Shown: positions 8,326 to 18,118, numbered from the stretch's first letter. The stretch is DNA of 64,000 nt from Spirochaetaceae bacterium 4572_59 (GCA_002084805.1 NBMC01000026.1:1-64000); one strand, 5' to 3'. The notes: generated from the letters alone by a model not told the origin. Translations and numbers: made by a program.

Positions 8326-10353
8326 TTAAGATGAAGTCAAAATGGATCGAATAAAAAGTTTTATCCGACTCCAGTCATTATTCTTTGGTAATACGATCCA
8401 TCCACCCTTATAAAACCCGGGATCTTCAAGGGCTTTTTCCTGTTCCTCATCGCTTAGGCGATACAGGTTTGTATAGGTCGCATATAATACATTATCGGTA
8501 TTAAGGACATTCTGTCCATTTATTTTATAATCCTTATAGCTCAGAAAATACCTAACCAGATCAGATGTGGATAAATTAGTACCCAAATACTTCTGAGCCA
8601 CCTGCATAAAGTCATACATCTTCGTAATATCGCTAATACCCATATCGCTCACATTGTCCCGCAATGCGGCAATCACTTTCTGCTGCCTTACGGCTCTCTC
8701 AAAGTCGGATGAGGTATGCCTTGAGCGAGCTATCCGCAGTGCGGCTATTCCATCCAGATGATGCTCTCCCCGGGGATAGTACAATGTTGACCACTGTCCA
8801 TTTTCTCTGACCTTATAGGTCGGATCTATAAGGGCCTCATCAAGTTCCACATCAATCCCGCCCAACAGATTAACAACATCAATAAAGGCATACATATCTA
8901 TGGCCACATACCTACTTATATCCAGACCTGTTATAGTAGACAGTTCCGATGCCAACCTTGCAGGACCATAGTTCCTGTAGATGGAGTTGATCTTCAAGCC
9001 CTTATAATAAAGGTCTCTTGGAACACTCAGCATAACAATCTCTTCAGTAATGCTGTTGCAATGAACAATAATCATGGTATCCGCATTATGCTCATGACAT
9101 CCGATCAGAAGAAAGGTTTCTGAACCGGAAGAAGGCATATAGATAGATGGTTCGGAGGATTCAACACTATTTTCCTGAAAGGAGTAGCTCAGTTCATGAT
9201 CCGGGGCAAAGGTTTTCAGAGAACGAACGGGAATATCATCCCGGTCCATCAGATAGAGTTCTCCGAATTCCTTCTGCAGGGCATAGGATCCTGCCAGTTG
9301 TCCCTTCTCATCTGTTAAATCGTAATAAAGGTAGTCATTATCTTCCCGATGATCCGCTTCTATGGAATATCCCAGGTTTTTAAGATGGGCAGTAAAAGCG
9401 GGATCCTTCATAAGATTATTCATCTCATTCAGAACAAGGTCGTCCATAATTTCAGCATCTGTCCGGAGATCATTCTTCTCAAGATAGAGGAGAACCGCGG
9501 CCATCAATTCATCAAGTGAGTTCAAATTCTGTTCTTTCAGCATAAAGGACATAGCCTCAATACTTGTTGATAAAACAGTTAATACCGTAGCATCCTTTCG
9601 AAGGATAGGAATCAGACAATTAACCCCTTTAAAGGAGGAAGATCCCAGAGATAAGTCACGGTCTCTCAATTCGTTCTTAAAGGCCCTGTTAGCATAGAGA
9701 GACCCCAATTGAGTATTGAGTCCCTCAATGGCCTTGTAAGCCAGTTTCTGACGGGAATATTCATCAGAGAGAAATTGAATACAGCCGGTATCAATCTGTT
9801 GAAAATGTCTGCTCTCATCGCTGAGTCCCGGAAATAGTTCAACTGTATTGTCAGAAATATCATATTGAATAATAAAGTATTCAGTCTCTTTGTCTCCACT
9901 GAGGATCCAATTAAAATCACTCTTCTTTTTTAGGGTCAGGGAGTGCTCGTTTACAAATTCCTTCAGCTTGTCTGATTGAAGGAAACTGTTAAATCTCTGA
10001 ATTTGGGAATACTCATTATTATATTTATTCAGAAAAAGAGCCGCATCATAGGCAGCTAATTCAAAACTGTTTGTTTCCGGACTGTCAGAGTCTGTGGAAT
10101 CATCCCCGACTCTATCAGGAAACTTCAGTGCCGGAAGACTCAGATACTGTCTCAGCTGCTGGGCATTCTGTTTTACAAGATCCTGTGATTCATTTATAAA
10201 ACCCAAATCATCCCTGGTCTGGTTTATAAAATGATTCAGCATTTCATCCTGAGCCGTGATCCGGCTTCTGAGAGAAATCTGGTTTACTAGGGTAAATACG
10301 AAAACAACTGCCAGTAGGGCAGTTGCCGTCGTAATGAGAATTTTATTTTTCAT
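8326..10353 (-). CDS. LCP-family (LytR-CpsA-Psr) envelope glycopolymer transferase with a long extracytoplasmic insert
   Basis: LCP enzymes transfer lipid-linked glycopolymers to peptidoglycan or similar acceptors outside the membrane. One N-terminal transmembrane helix (TTATALLAVVFVFTLV) is followed by about 370 residues of mostly helical, unassigned sequence, then the LCP domain (about 415-560). The domain shows MLSVPRDLY, KINSIYRNYG and RIARSRHTSSDFERAVRQQ, which hold the pyrophosphate-binding arginines and aspartates. An ATG with GGAG 12 bases upstream was preferred to the TTG at 10371. LCP proteins are best known in Gram-positives; the long insert is unusual. It is first of the LCP, LapA-like, SPOR set. 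Confidence 0.85.
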   Translation of the reverse strand: MKNKILITTATALLAVVFVFTLVNQISLRSRITAQDEMLNHFINQTRDDLGFINESQDLVKQNAQQLRQYLSLPALKFPDRVGDDSTDSDSPETNSFELAAYDAALFLNKYNNEYSQIQRFNSFLQSDKLKEFVNEHSLTLKKKSDFNWILSGDKETEYFIIQYDISDNTVELFPGLSDESRHFQQIDTGCIQFLSDEYSRQKLAYKAIEGLNTQLGSLYANRAFKNELRDRDLSLGSSSFKGVNCLIPILRKDATVLTVLSTSIEAMSFMLKEQNLNSLDELMAAVLLYLEKNDLRTDAEIMDDLVLNEMNNLMKDPAFTAHLKNLGYSIEADHREDNDYLYYDLTDEKGQLAGSYALQKEFGELYLMDRDDIPVRSLKTFAPDHELSYSFQENSVESSEPSIYMPSSGSETFLLIGCHEHNADTMIIVHCNSITEEIVMLSVPRDLYYKGLKINSIYRNYGPARLASELSTITGLDISRYVAIDMYAFIDVVNLLGGIDVELDEALIDPTYKVRENGQWSTLYYPRGEHHLDGIAALRIARSRHTSSDFERAVRQQKVIAALRDNVSDMGISDITKMYDFMQVAQKYLGTNLSTSDLVRYFLSYKDYKINGQNVLNTDNVLYATYTNLYRLSDEEQEKALEDPGFYKGGWIVLPKNNDWSRIKLFIRSILTSS

Positions 10354-10392
10354 TAAATCAATCGACTCCAAAATTCATTATTTGAACTGTTA

Positions 10393-11268
10393 CTATTTCC
10401 TGTTTTGTGCTGATTGAATTGTGTTAAAAAGCAACATAGTAATCGTCATGGGTCCGACACCACCGGGTACAGGTGTAATATAGGATGCCACTTTTTCGGC
10501 TTCTTCAAACATAACATCTCCTGTCAGACGGTAACCCCGCTTCCTGGTATCATCGGGAACACGGTTTACACCGACATCAATAACAACGGCTCCGGGCTTA
10601 ACCATATCGCCACTGATCATCTCAGGCTGTCCCGCCGCGGCTATAAGGATATCGGCATCCAGGGTCTCCTTTTTAAGATCAGGGGTTCTGGTATGACAAA
10701 CTGTTACGGTGGCATTTCCCCAGGATTGTTTCTGAATCATCAGATTGGCAAGGGGTTTACCTACGATATTACTTCGCCCCACTATGACAACTTTTTTCCC
10801 TTCAGGTTTAATATCACAGTATTCAAGGAGTTTAAGGATTCCATGAGGGGTACAAGGGAGGAAAGTTTCCTGCTCCAACACCATCTTTCCGACACTGACA
10901 GGATGAAAGCCATCAACATCCTTTGAAGGATCTATACCGAGAATCACCTTGTTTTCGTCCATATGGGAAGGAAGAGGCAACTGAACAAGAATACCATCAA
11001 TGTCTTTATCTTCATTCAGTTTTCCGATCAAATCCAGCAACTCTTCTTCACTGCTATCTGCGGGCATGCGAATATCACGGGAGTACATTCCCAATTCACC
11101 GCAACTTTTCTCTTTTGCTGTAACATAAGATCTACTAGCCGGGTCATCACCTATCAGAACGACAGCTAAACCGGGAGTAATTCCTTTCTCCTTAAGAGAA
11201 TCCACTTTTAATTTCAGCTGCTCTCTCAGATCTGCAGAAACGCTTTTTCCATCAATAATTATTGCCAT
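10393..11268 (-). CDS. folD: FolD, methylenetetrahydrofolate dehydrogenase / cyclohydrolase
   Basis: It interconverts 5,10-methylene- and 10-formyl-tetrahydrofolate in one-carbon metabolism. The 291-residue protein has the catalytic Y-x3-K in SYVTAKEKSC, the family signature segment VDGFHPVSVGKMV, the NADP-binding GRSNIVGKPLA and the C-terminal PVPGGVGPMTITML. The start at 11268 gives the usual MAIIIDGK N-terminus and has AAGGA seven bases upstream; longer in-frame starts lack family similarity. It is divergent from the small barrel gene, an arrangement I recall from Treponema pallidum (TP0732/TP0733). Confidence 0.95.
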   Translation of the reverse strand: MAIIIDGKSVSADLREQLKLKVDSLKEKGITPGLAVVLIGDDPASRSYVTAKEKSCGELGMYSRDIRMPADSSEEELLDLIGKLNEDKDIDGILVQLPLPSHMDENKVILGIDPSKDVDGFHPVSVGKMVLEQETFLPCTPHGILKLLEYCDIKPEGKKVVIVGRSNIVGKPLANLMIQKQSWGNATVTVCHTRTPDLKKETLDADILIAAAGQPEMISGDMVKPGAVVIDVGVNRVPDDTRKRGYRLTGDVMFEEAEKVASYITPVPGGVGPMTITMLLFNTIQSAQNRK

Positions 11269-11301
11269 AAAACAGTCCTTTTCACAGTCTTTGTAACCAC
11301 A

Positions 11302-11330
11302 TTGATGCTTTGTTGTTACTATGTTATTAT
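11302..11330 (+). promoter_or_regulatory. Candidate promoter of the barrel/lipoprotein pair
   Basis: TTGATG at 11302-11307 and TATTAT at 11325-11330 are separated by 17 bases, in the short divergent gap between folD and the barrel gene. Confidence 0.45.
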
Positions 11331-11359
11331 CACATATCTTTCGAGAATGAGGAATCAAC

Positions 11360-12010
11360 TTGAAGAAAAAATCTCAATACAATTTTTCTAATATCACTTT
11401 AATAATTCTGTTATTTTTACTGTTAACAGTACCCTTGCTAGCTGCCCAGGACTCAGAAACTTCTGATGAAGATGCAAAAGTCAAAATTGATTACAATAGT
11501 ATGGGAGATCAGATCTTTTCTATTAATGCCGGTCTTTTCATCCCTCTGTTTATTCACAATCCTTCACCCGCTAGTGGTGAGGATGCGATTAATTCATCAA
11601 ATCTCTCAATTGGCGGTACCGGATCACTCTATTACGGCGCCTACCTGAATAACAATTTTCAGTTGGGAATGGAAATCGGGGCTATGTTTTCAAGAAGCCC
11701 CAATGACAACAACTTTTACATGGTACCGATTACCTTTAGAGGAAGCTATGAGTTCCAGTTAAAGAATAATCTGTTTTCCATACCTGTTTTTCTTGGTGCC
11801 GGAATGTGTATGACATCTTATCTGGAAGATTTTCACGTGGATATGATCTTTAAACCTGGTGCAGGATTTTTCTGGAATTACAGCTCCAACTGGTCCTTTG
11901 GTACAAACATGACCTACTGGTGGGTTCCCCAGATTTACCCCTCGGATTCTGAATTGAATCGATTAGGTAATTTTATGGATGTCAGCCTGTCTGCGGTTTA
12001 TCACTTCTAA
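11360..12010 (+). CDS. Small outer-membrane beta-barrel protein, TP0733-like
   Basis: A 216-residue protein with a signal peptide (residues 1-29, ending PLLAAQ) and a mature region of alternating aromatic and glycine-rich strands (SIGGTGSLYYGAYL, FQLGMEIGAMFS, ITFRGSYEFQL, PVFLGAGMCMTS), ending in the terminal aromatic VSLSAVYHF expected of outer-membrane barrels for BAM recognition. Length and the folD neighbour resemble TP0733 of T. pallidum; this is from memory. The start is TTG with GAGG upstream. A lipoprotein gene follows by ten bases, so both are probably one transcript. Confidence 0.7.
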   Translation: MKKKSQYNFSNITLIILLFLLLTVPLLAAQDSETSDEDAKVKIDYNSMGDQIFSINAGLFIPLFIHNPSPASGEDAINSSNLSIGGTGSLYYGAYLNNNFQLGMEIGAMFSRSPNDNNFYMVPITFRGSYEFQLKNNLFSIPVFLGAGMCMTSYLEDFHVDMIFKPGAGFFWNYSSNWSFGTNMTYWWVPQIYPSDSELNRLGNFMDVSLSAVYHF

Positions 12011-12020
12011 TGAGGAAATC

Positions 12021-13298
12021 ATGAAAAAAATATTATTTAACTTATTACTTATTATGATTTTGGCAGGATGTTCCGGTGACGGAATCTTCTACGCTCTCGA
12101 AAATGAAGAGAGAATCGTAGATGCCAACAATATGGGAGACCATACTCCTCTGGATAATATGTTTATCTACTCGGACGGTTCAAGTAAATACTATGTTGCC
12201 AACGGCACTAGAGTTTGGTACAGCCTGGTTGGAGCAGATACAAACAGCTGGAATACCTTTCCCGTTCCTTCCGCATACAGTAAATACCCCACTTTCCCAT
12301 CCATTGCTCAGCTGGACGGAGAGCTTTATGCAACAATTATCAGCCACGAAGCAAACTACAGGAGTGGTCTTCTGAAGCTTGATCGTGCAACAAAAGAGTG
12401 GGTAGAGATCCTCTATGATGTAAAAAACGACAGTAGCCTAAGTGACTATACCTACTCCAACATGTATCTGTTCGATACCAAGCAGGGTCTCTATATCAAC
12501 AAGGTTTACTACTATAAAGACAGCTCCGAAGTATCAATCAAGAACAGCCGACTCTACTTTTATGCCACTGCGGATGAGGGGACTCTTGCCGGAGCTGACG
12601 AACTGACAGCATCTCATGAGCTGATTGCGGGAATAGATTTTCCCGGCTTTAATATTCCAGCTATATCCGCTGAAAGCGATCCCCAACGGATAGTGGATAT
12701 AGTCTCCGGTAACGGATTAGAGAGCTATATGATCTACAATATTGACGGTAGTGCCAATAAGAATGGTGTTTTGGCCTACTCTGCCAGTAATCCGTCTTCC
12801 TTTTTTACTACCCCTGAAAATACTGGCACAGATAAATATGATTTTATAAGCATCTATTACTCCTCAGTTCAGGATATGGTTTTTATGGGAACAGAAGGCA
12901 GCAGCGACACCCATCCCTTATTTTACAAACAGACGGGAGCTGACTGGAAGTCAAAGGCATTTAATAATGACTACGAGTTTGCCGCATTCTGTGATATAGA
13001 CAGCATACAGTCCAAAACAATCCTGGCCGGAACACGGGCCTTTAAAGACCCCTCAAACAGTTCTTCCAACCTGGGAGACGGCTATATTGAAATTGATGTG
13101 ACAAATCCTGAGGATCCCAGCCTGCAGAGTAATACATTTTCCGAAGACAATAACTACTCAAGCAGTGACCTTGAAGATGCCACTATCAATAATTTTTTCT
13201 ACGACAGCGACAATGACAGGCTCTATGCCGCTACAAGAAATTACGGTTTGTGGCTGAATACAAAAGAGGGTAATGACAGAGAGTGGTCTCAGGAATAA
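12021..13298 (+). CDS. Lipoprotein with probable beta-propeller-like body
   Basis: A 425-residue lipoprotein: MKKILFNLLLIMILAGC has a canonical lipobox (LAG-C, Cys17). The start at 12021 was chosen because it gives this signal peptide with GAGGAAATC just before the ATG; an in-frame ATG at 11979 lies inside the preceding gene. The body has recurrent Tyr/Trp-rich segments (YYVANGTRVWYSLVG, LDGELYATII, ILAGTRAF, RLYAATRNYGLWL) that look like WD/Kelch-type blades. No enzyme motif was seen. It follows the barrel gene by ten bases and is terminated by the hairpin at 13331. The function is unknown. Confidence 0.65.
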   Translation: MKKILFNLLLIMILAGCSGDGIFYALENEERIVDANNMGDHTPLDNMFIYSDGSSKYYVANGTRVWYSLVGADTNSWNTFPVPSAYSKYPTFPSIAQLDGELYATIISHEANYRSGLLKLDRATKEWVEILYDVKNDSSLSDYTYSNMYLFDTKQGLYINKVYYYKDSSEVSIKNSRLYFYATADEGTLAGADELTASHELIAGIDFPGFNIPAISAESDPQRIVDIVSGNGLESYMIYNIDGSANKNGVLAYSASNPSSFFTTPENTGTDKYDFISIYYSSVQDMVFMGTEGSSDTHPLFYKQTGADWKSKAFNNDYEFAAFCDIDSIQSKTILAGTRAFKDPSNSSSNLGDGYIEIDVTNPEDPSLQSNTFSEDNNYSSSDLEDATINNFFYDSDNDRLYAATRNYGLWLNTKEGNDREWSQE

Positions 13299-13330
13299 AG
13301 TCCGTATAGCCCGGACACAGGTATTTCAAA

Positions 13331-13364
13331 AAAAGCCCTGCTTGAAAAATGCAGGGCTTTTTTT
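13331..13364. terminator. Strong bidirectional rho-independent terminator
   Basis: AAAAGCCCTGC at 13331-13341 pairs with GCAGGGCTTTT at 13351-13361 around a nine-base loop, with A-run on one side and T-run on the other. It serves the lipoprotein gene (plus) and the phosphoribosyltransferase gene (minus). Confidence 0.9.
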
Positions 13365-13386
13365 ATAGATAAAGTTATTGGTATAA

Positions 13387-13995
13387 TTATTTCTTTTTAT
13401 TCAACAGTTCAAAAACTTCCAGCAGTTCACTGTCTTTGCTTATAAACTGATCTTGCTGTTCCTCTTCGCTAAGACCTACCAGTTCATGACTCATATAGTG
13501 AATCCACACATCATCTTCCTTTTTGTCCAGTTCAAACTTCCGGCAGAAATAATCGGGCTGTATAGGCAGACGTTCTTTATAGCTATGTATCTTATAATCA
13601 TGAACGACGACTTTTATATCCTCACGGGGAATACCCTTTTGAAGGATGGTCTCTACCAGATGATTCAAAGTTCTTCCCGTGTCAAAAATATCATCAATAA
13701 ACATAACTTTATCACCATTTCTCAGGTACGCAGGATTATAGGTCCAGCCATCTATCATGATATTATCCTGCTGTTTTATGTCGGTATAGGACCTGGCAAC
13801 AACGGCCGCATAGAATACAGGTCTTTCATTCTTCCGGACAATCTTAAAGAACTCACTGAATACATTTCCCATATAGGCTCCACCTCTCAGGGGAACATAG
13901 ATTACATCGGGAACAAATCCATCCTGATAAACCCTATAGGCCAGTTTCAGTGCATTATTTCGAATTACATCATAAGGTGTAAAAAGTTTGCTCAT
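13387..13995 (-). CDS. Phosphoribosyltransferase-domain protein
   Basis: A type I phosphoribosyltransferase fold of 202 residues. The PRPP-binding loop is VMFIDDIFDTGRTL (about 104-117), preceded by the conserved PLRGGAYMG loop. The closest family by appearance is the xanthine/hypoxanthine-type or archaeal-like PRTases, with a C-terminal extension ending in lysines; the base substrate cannot be read from the sequence. It stands alone between two terminators. The start is ATG with a weak upstream site in an AT-rich leader. Confidence 0.8.
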   Translation of the reverse strand: MSKLFTPYDVIRNNALKLAYRVYQDGFVPDVIYVPLRGGAYMGNVFSEFFKIVRKNERPVFYAAVVARSYTDIKQQDNIMIDGWTYNPAYLRNGDKVMFIDDIFDTGRTLNHLVETILQKGIPREDIKVVVHDYKIHSYKERLPIQPDYFCRKFELDKKEDDVWIHYMSHELVGLSEEEQQDQFISKDSELLEVFELLNKKK

Positions 13996-14060
13996 TTATT
14001 ACTCTCAATTATTTTTATTTTAATAGTTATTATAGTTTATTCACACTTAAAAGGGAATAA

Positions 14061-14095
14061 AAAAAAGGGATTGCCCGTTAAAAATAGGCAATCCC
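14061..14095 (-). terminator. Rho-independent terminator after htrA
   Basis: On the minus strand GGGATTGCC (14087-14095) pairs with GGCAATCCC (14067-14075) and is followed by eight T residues. It closes the ppi-nusB-TPR-map-htrA run. Confidence 0.85.
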
Positions 14096-14116
14096 CATAT
14101 TCATAATAGTCAGGAT

Positions 14117-15613
14117 CTATTTTCTTTTCAATTTTGAAGATTCCATTTCAACGCCCTCCCTGAGAGAGGAAATATAAAAATACTCATCATCCAGATCATT
14201 CAGGATAGAATAAAAGTCACCCAGGTTTTTAACTACCACACCATTAATTCCAGTAATGATATCACCAGCCTGAATACCGGCAATCTGAAAAGATGTTTTT
14301 GGATATACTTCGGCAACAAAAACGCCTGTTGTCTCTTCGGGAAGTTCCAAACGTTCCAAAAGCTCTTTTTGTACCGTAAAAACAGAGACTCCCGGCCAGG
14401 CCTGATTATTCATCTTCCTGACCTCCTCTTCCGCTTCACGTTCTGTTATTTTAACCTTGAGAGACATTTGGCGGTCTTCTCTCATCAGAACAAACTCGGC
14501 TATATCATCGGGACGCATATCTCCGATCATCCTGGTAAGATGATTCTTATCAGTAGCTTTAACACCGTTTACAGAAAGAATAAAGTCACCGGGACAAAGA
14601 CCTCCCTTCTCTGCAGGAGAATTGTTAAACACCTGATATACAAAGGCACCCTTCTTTCCTTTCAGTTCAAACTCGTCTGCAATAAGTTCAGGAAGGTCCC
14701 CGATGCTGACTCCCAACCATCCATAGCGGACTTCTCCATTATCGATAAAATCACGGATCGTTCTTTTAACATTATTGATGGGAATACTGAATCCCAAACC
14801 GATGCTGCCACCGCCTGATGTAGTGATCCATGTATTGATACCAATAACTTCCCCTTTCAAATTGACAAGAGGGCCACCTGAGTTCCCCTGATTGATAGCA
14901 GCATCAGTTTGTATGAAGTCGTTAATATTCCCATCGGGACCATTTTGACGCCCCAGCGCACTGATAATACCGGCTGTAACGGAAAATTTATATCCAAAGG
15001 GGCTGCCAATAGCCAGAACCCAGTCTCCCACGAAGAGAGAATCGGAATCTCCAAGATTTGCTACGGGGATCCCCTTGTCTTTGGTCTCAAACTTCACAAG
15101 TGCCAAATCTTTTCTAGGATCTGATCCTACAAGTTCCGCATCATAATCAATTCCGTTATCCAGCTTCACAGTAATTTCATCAGCCTTTCCGCAAACATGA
15201 TAATTGGTCACAACATAATAAGTATTCTTATCTTTTTCAACAATAAAACCGGATCCCAAACCAGCACTTCTGAATTCCTGTACATCCGGTTCAGTACCGT
15301 CTAAACCTTCTCCGGGATTCCCGAAAAAATAATCCCATGGAAAACCATTAGCCTGAGCTGTTTCCCTGGAGCTAAGCTTCACCGTATTTATTTCTACAAC
15401 CCATGGAAGTGTTTCTGCCGCTACCTTGCGAAAGCCGTTTTGAAAATTTTCAATAGTTTCCGCTTCTGCTGTATTAGGTTCAGCATAAACCTGAGATGCC
15501 GGTTTCAATGCTGGTAGAAAACTATAAAGAAACAGACAAAGTATAAATCCTGCAATTGTGCCGCCTAATGCGGTAATTGCAATTTTTGAACGCTGTTTGC
15601 TATCATTACTCAT
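14117..15613 (-). CDS. htrA: HtrA/DegP-type serine protease with two PDZ domains
   Basis: A periplasmic quality-control protease and chaperone. An N-terminal membrane anchor or uncleaved signal (about 11-32) is followed by a trypsin-like domain with the catalytic triad His139 (TNYHVCG), Asp169 (DPRKDLAL) and Ser245 (QGNSGGPL). PDZ1 is at about 295-385 and PDZ2 at about 400-490. 498 residues is normal for Do-family members. AGGAG lies about ten bases before the ATG. It is last in the run that starts with the flavodoxin-like or ppi gene. A second, one-PDZ HtrA lies at 54-55 kb. Confidence 0.92.
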   Translation of the reverse strand: MSNDSKQRSKIAITALGGTIAGFILCLFLYSFLPALKPASQVYAEPNTAEAETIENFQNGFRKVAAETLPWVVEINTVKLSSRETAQANGFPWDYFFGNPGEGLDGTEPDVQEFRSAGLGSGFIVEKDKNTYYVVTNYHVCGKADEITVKLDNGIDYDAELVGSDPRKDLALVKFETKDKGIPVANLGDSDSLFVGDWVLAIGSPFGYKFSVTAGIISALGRQNGPDGNINDFIQTDAAINQGNSGGPLVNLKGEVIGINTWITTSGGGSIGLGFSIPINNVKRTIRDFIDNGEVRYGWLGVSIGDLPELIADEFELKGKKGAFVYQVFNNSPAEKGGLCPGDFILSVNGVKATDKNHLTRMIGDMRPDDIAEFVLMREDRQMSLKVKITEREAEEEVRKMNNQAWPGVSVFTVQKELLERLELPEETTGVFVAEVYPKTSFQIAGIQAGDIITGINGVVVKNLGDFYSILNDLDDEYFYISSLREGVEMESSKLKRK

Positions 15614-15688
15614 GTTATATTATTCTCCTGTCTTAATGATAATCACAACTCTTAAACCAGCATAATCAAAATGTGTTACAGACAATTT

Positions 15689-16441
15689 CTATAAAGCTGT
15701 CAAGATTTCCGGTTTATCGTCAGTAATGAGAATAGTGTGTTCAAAATGAGCAGATAAGGCCCTGTCTTCCGTTTTAACCGTCCATTCATCATCCAGAACT
15801 TCAACTTCATGAGTACCAAGATTGATCATAGGTTCAATGGCCAGAACCATACCCTTTTTCAAACGATGATTCATACCGCGTGAAGGATAATAATTGGGAA
15901 TCTGCGGATCCTCATGAACATCCAGACCTACCCCGTGTCCGCAGAAGGAGTCCACAATTCCATAAGCGTAAGGTTTAAGGTATTCAGTAATGGCCCGACC
16001 TATATCCTTAATTCTTCCACCTCTTACAGCAGCATTGATACCTGCATAGAGGCTCTCTTCTGTCTTTTTAAGAAGCTGAGCCGCTTCATTGCTTATGGAT
16101 CCTACGGCGTAGGTATGGGCACTGTCACTATAGTATCCATTCAGTTCAATTCCGATATCACAACCAATGATATCCCCGTCCTTCAGGATTTCAGTCTTAC
16201 TGGGGATTCCATGAATAACCGTATCATTAACAGAGGAACAAATAGATCCCGGAAAACCTCCGTATCCCAGAAAAGCAGCGTTTCCACCCATTTTCCTGAT
16301 GATTTCGGCAGCATACAGGTCTATATCCCATGTAGACATACCCGGTTCGATAAACTCTTCCAGTTTTGTAAAGAGTTCTGCCAGTAGTTTACAGGATGTT
16401 CTTATTCCTTCAATCTGTTTCTCATTCTTTATAATAATCAT
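15689..16441 (-). CDS. map: Type I methionine aminopeptidase
   Basis: It removes N-terminal methionine from nascent proteins. The 250-residue protein has the expected metal ligands: two aspartates in GCDIGIELNGYYSDSAHTY, the histidine in GHGVGLDVHEDP, and glutamates in AIEPMIN and HFEHTILIT. AAAGG precedes the ATG. The upstream TPR gene ends 18 bases away and htrA begins 75 bases downstream, so they are probably one transcript. Confidence 0.95.
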   Translation of the reverse strand: MIIIKNEKQIEGIRTSCKLLAELFTKLEEFIEPGMSTWDIDLYAAEIIRKMGGNAAFLGYGGFPGSICSSVNDTVIHGIPSKTEILKDGDIIGCDIGIELNGYYSDSAHTYAVGSISNEAAQLLKKTEESLYAGINAAVRGGRIKDIGRAITEYLKPYAYGIVDSFCGHGVGLDVHEDPQIPNYYPSRGMNHRLKKGMVLAIEPMINLGTHEVEVLDDEWTVKTEDRALSAHFEHTILITDDKPEILTAL

Positions 16442-16459
16442 ATATTTAACCTTTCATTT

Positions 16460-18112
16460 TTATTTTATTCTGTTTAATTGACTCTTGGCATTGAAATTGT
16501 CAGGATTGAACTGAATGGACTTTTCAAACGCCCCGGAGGCATTCCGGAAATCTTCCTGATCAAGATACATTTCTCCCAGATTGACATACATATCTGAAAG
16601 AAGATCTTTTCCATTCAGCATGGATGTCTCTTTGCTCAAGTCGCTAATGGCAGATTGGATCTGCATTATAGCTATATCCAGATAACCAAGACTGTAATTC
16701 AGCATAGATTTATTTCTTTCATAAAGCCATGAGGGGAAAATTCTGGAAGCCTCTTCCATTTTTTCAAGAGCCTTGTCTATATCCTGTTCCAGAAAGAACA
16801 GGATCCCCTCATAAAATAGATACCAGTGAGGTTTTTCCGCAGCATAATCATAACGCTTCAACACGATCCGGAGACTCTTACTGTCCCCCAGTCCGGACAG
16901 ATACCAGAGAAGAAATCTTGCGACAGATTCATCCTGATCCCCATTATTAAAATACTCCCATAAATGTGCCTGATACTGTGTTGAATTCATGGGATCGGGA
17001 AAATAGCGGATTTTCAACAATTTGGCTTCCATATCATTCGGAAAATGACTGATATGGGCCTCCAGTTTCTTTTTAACTATAAGACCATAATCCTCAGCAA
17101 AAAAAAGAACATAATCTGTTAACAGTTCGATCTGATTGGGAAAAGCTTCTAATCCCTCTTCCAGGATAATTTTTGCCTTCCGGCTGTATCCTCTGTCATA
17201 ATAGAGCCGTGCAATATTACGGTAAAGCTTCCAGCTACCCTCTGCATGAAGAGACAGACCTGTTTCATAAGACGCTAAAGCTTCGTCCCCTCTTCCCAGA
17301 AGGTATTGAAGATCGCCTATCTGCTCTTTCATGGAAAAACGCTGATTTTCCTTCATTTCATCAACGATATCCTGAGCCTGATAGAATTCCAGAGCATTCT
17401 TATATTTTCCAAGATCATAACTGACAATCCCCATCCTATAGGGAGAAATTTTGTTTAATGAAAGGCCTTTAAGAATATTTTCAGCATCCTGAAACTGACC
17501 TTTTTCCATATAAAGCAATAACGCATTATAAAGGAGTACTTCATTATCAGCCAGTGTTCCAATGATCCTGAAAAAATCAGGATCTTCCTGATAGCCTATT
17601 TTTTCTTTAATAAAATCAATGGGACTCTGATCGTGAAAAGAGTAATTACGGTAAACTTCAAAGGATAAAAGACTTTCAGCACTGAGAGTTTCAAAACCTG
17701 GCTGCTTGATGGAATATAAACTGGCAGCAGCCCGTTCATACTGATCAGTCCAGAGAAGAGATGCTGTAAAAAGAGCATCATGTTCAGGACCAGCCTTTAT
17801 AAACTTTCTGGATCGTTCGATAAGATCATTAAATGTGGAATAATCATTGAGAGCATGACAAGAGATGTAGGAGCGCTTAAAAAGGCTGAACCACTGGTTC
17901 TTTGTATCTGCGTATCGAGATGCCCTTATTAAAATATCGGGGACATCCCTGTAACGTTCTACTTTAACAGACAGATCTGATTGATCAAGATAGAACTGGA
18001 ACCGGTTTTCATCCGCTTGAAAAAGGATAAAGACTCCCAGTATACTGGCAATCATAAAAAGAATCAGAGCGAGTATCAATAAGCGCCTGACATTCCCTGC
18101 ATCCTGACCCAC
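16460..18112 (-). CDS. Membrane-anchored TPR protein
   Basis: A 550-residue protein with one N-terminal transmembrane helix (about 9-29) and a long array of helical repeats. Clear TPR units are seen near the end (MYVNLGEMYLDQEDFRNASGAFEKSIQFNPDN) and in the middle (YRNIARLYYDRGYSRKAKIILEEGLEAFPN). It is probably a scaffold; partners are unknown. The start is GTG with AGGA just upstream, seven bases after the nusB stop, which implies translational coupling. Similar TPR proteins occur three more times in this window. Confidence 0.75.
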   Translation of the reverse strand: MGQDAGNVRRLLILALILFMIASILGVFILFQADENRFQFYLDQSDLSVKVERYRDVPDILIRASRYADTKNQWFSLFKRSYISCHALNDYSTFNDLIERSRKFIKAGPEHDALFTASLLWTDQYERAAASLYSIKQPGFETLSAESLLSFEVYRNYSFHDQSPIDFIKEKIGYQEDPDFFRIIGTLADNEVLLYNALLLYMEKGQFQDAENILKGLSLNKISPYRMGIVSYDLGKYKNALEFYQAQDIVDEMKENQRFSMKEQIGDLQYLLGRGDEALASYETGLSLHAEGSWKLYRNIARLYYDRGYSRKAKIILEEGLEAFPNQIELLTDYVLFFAEDYGLIVKKKLEAHISHFPNDMEAKLLKIRYFPDPMNSTQYQAHLWEYFNNGDQDESVARFLLWYLSGLGDSKSLRIVLKRYDYAAEKPHWYLFYEGILFFLEQDIDKALEKMEEASRIFPSWLYERNKSMLNYSLGYLDIAIMQIQSAISDLSKETSMLNGKDLLSDMYVNLGEMYLDQEDFRNASGAFEKSIQFNPDNFNAKSQLNRIK

Positions 18113-18118
18113 TATGTC

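Noticed and set aside
10414-10926. 170-residue open frame on the plus strand
   Set aside because: It is antisense to folD, which has all catalytic motifs.
13453-14106. 217-residue open frame on the plus strand
   Set aside because: It is antisense to the phosphoribosyltransferase gene and runs through the htrA terminator.
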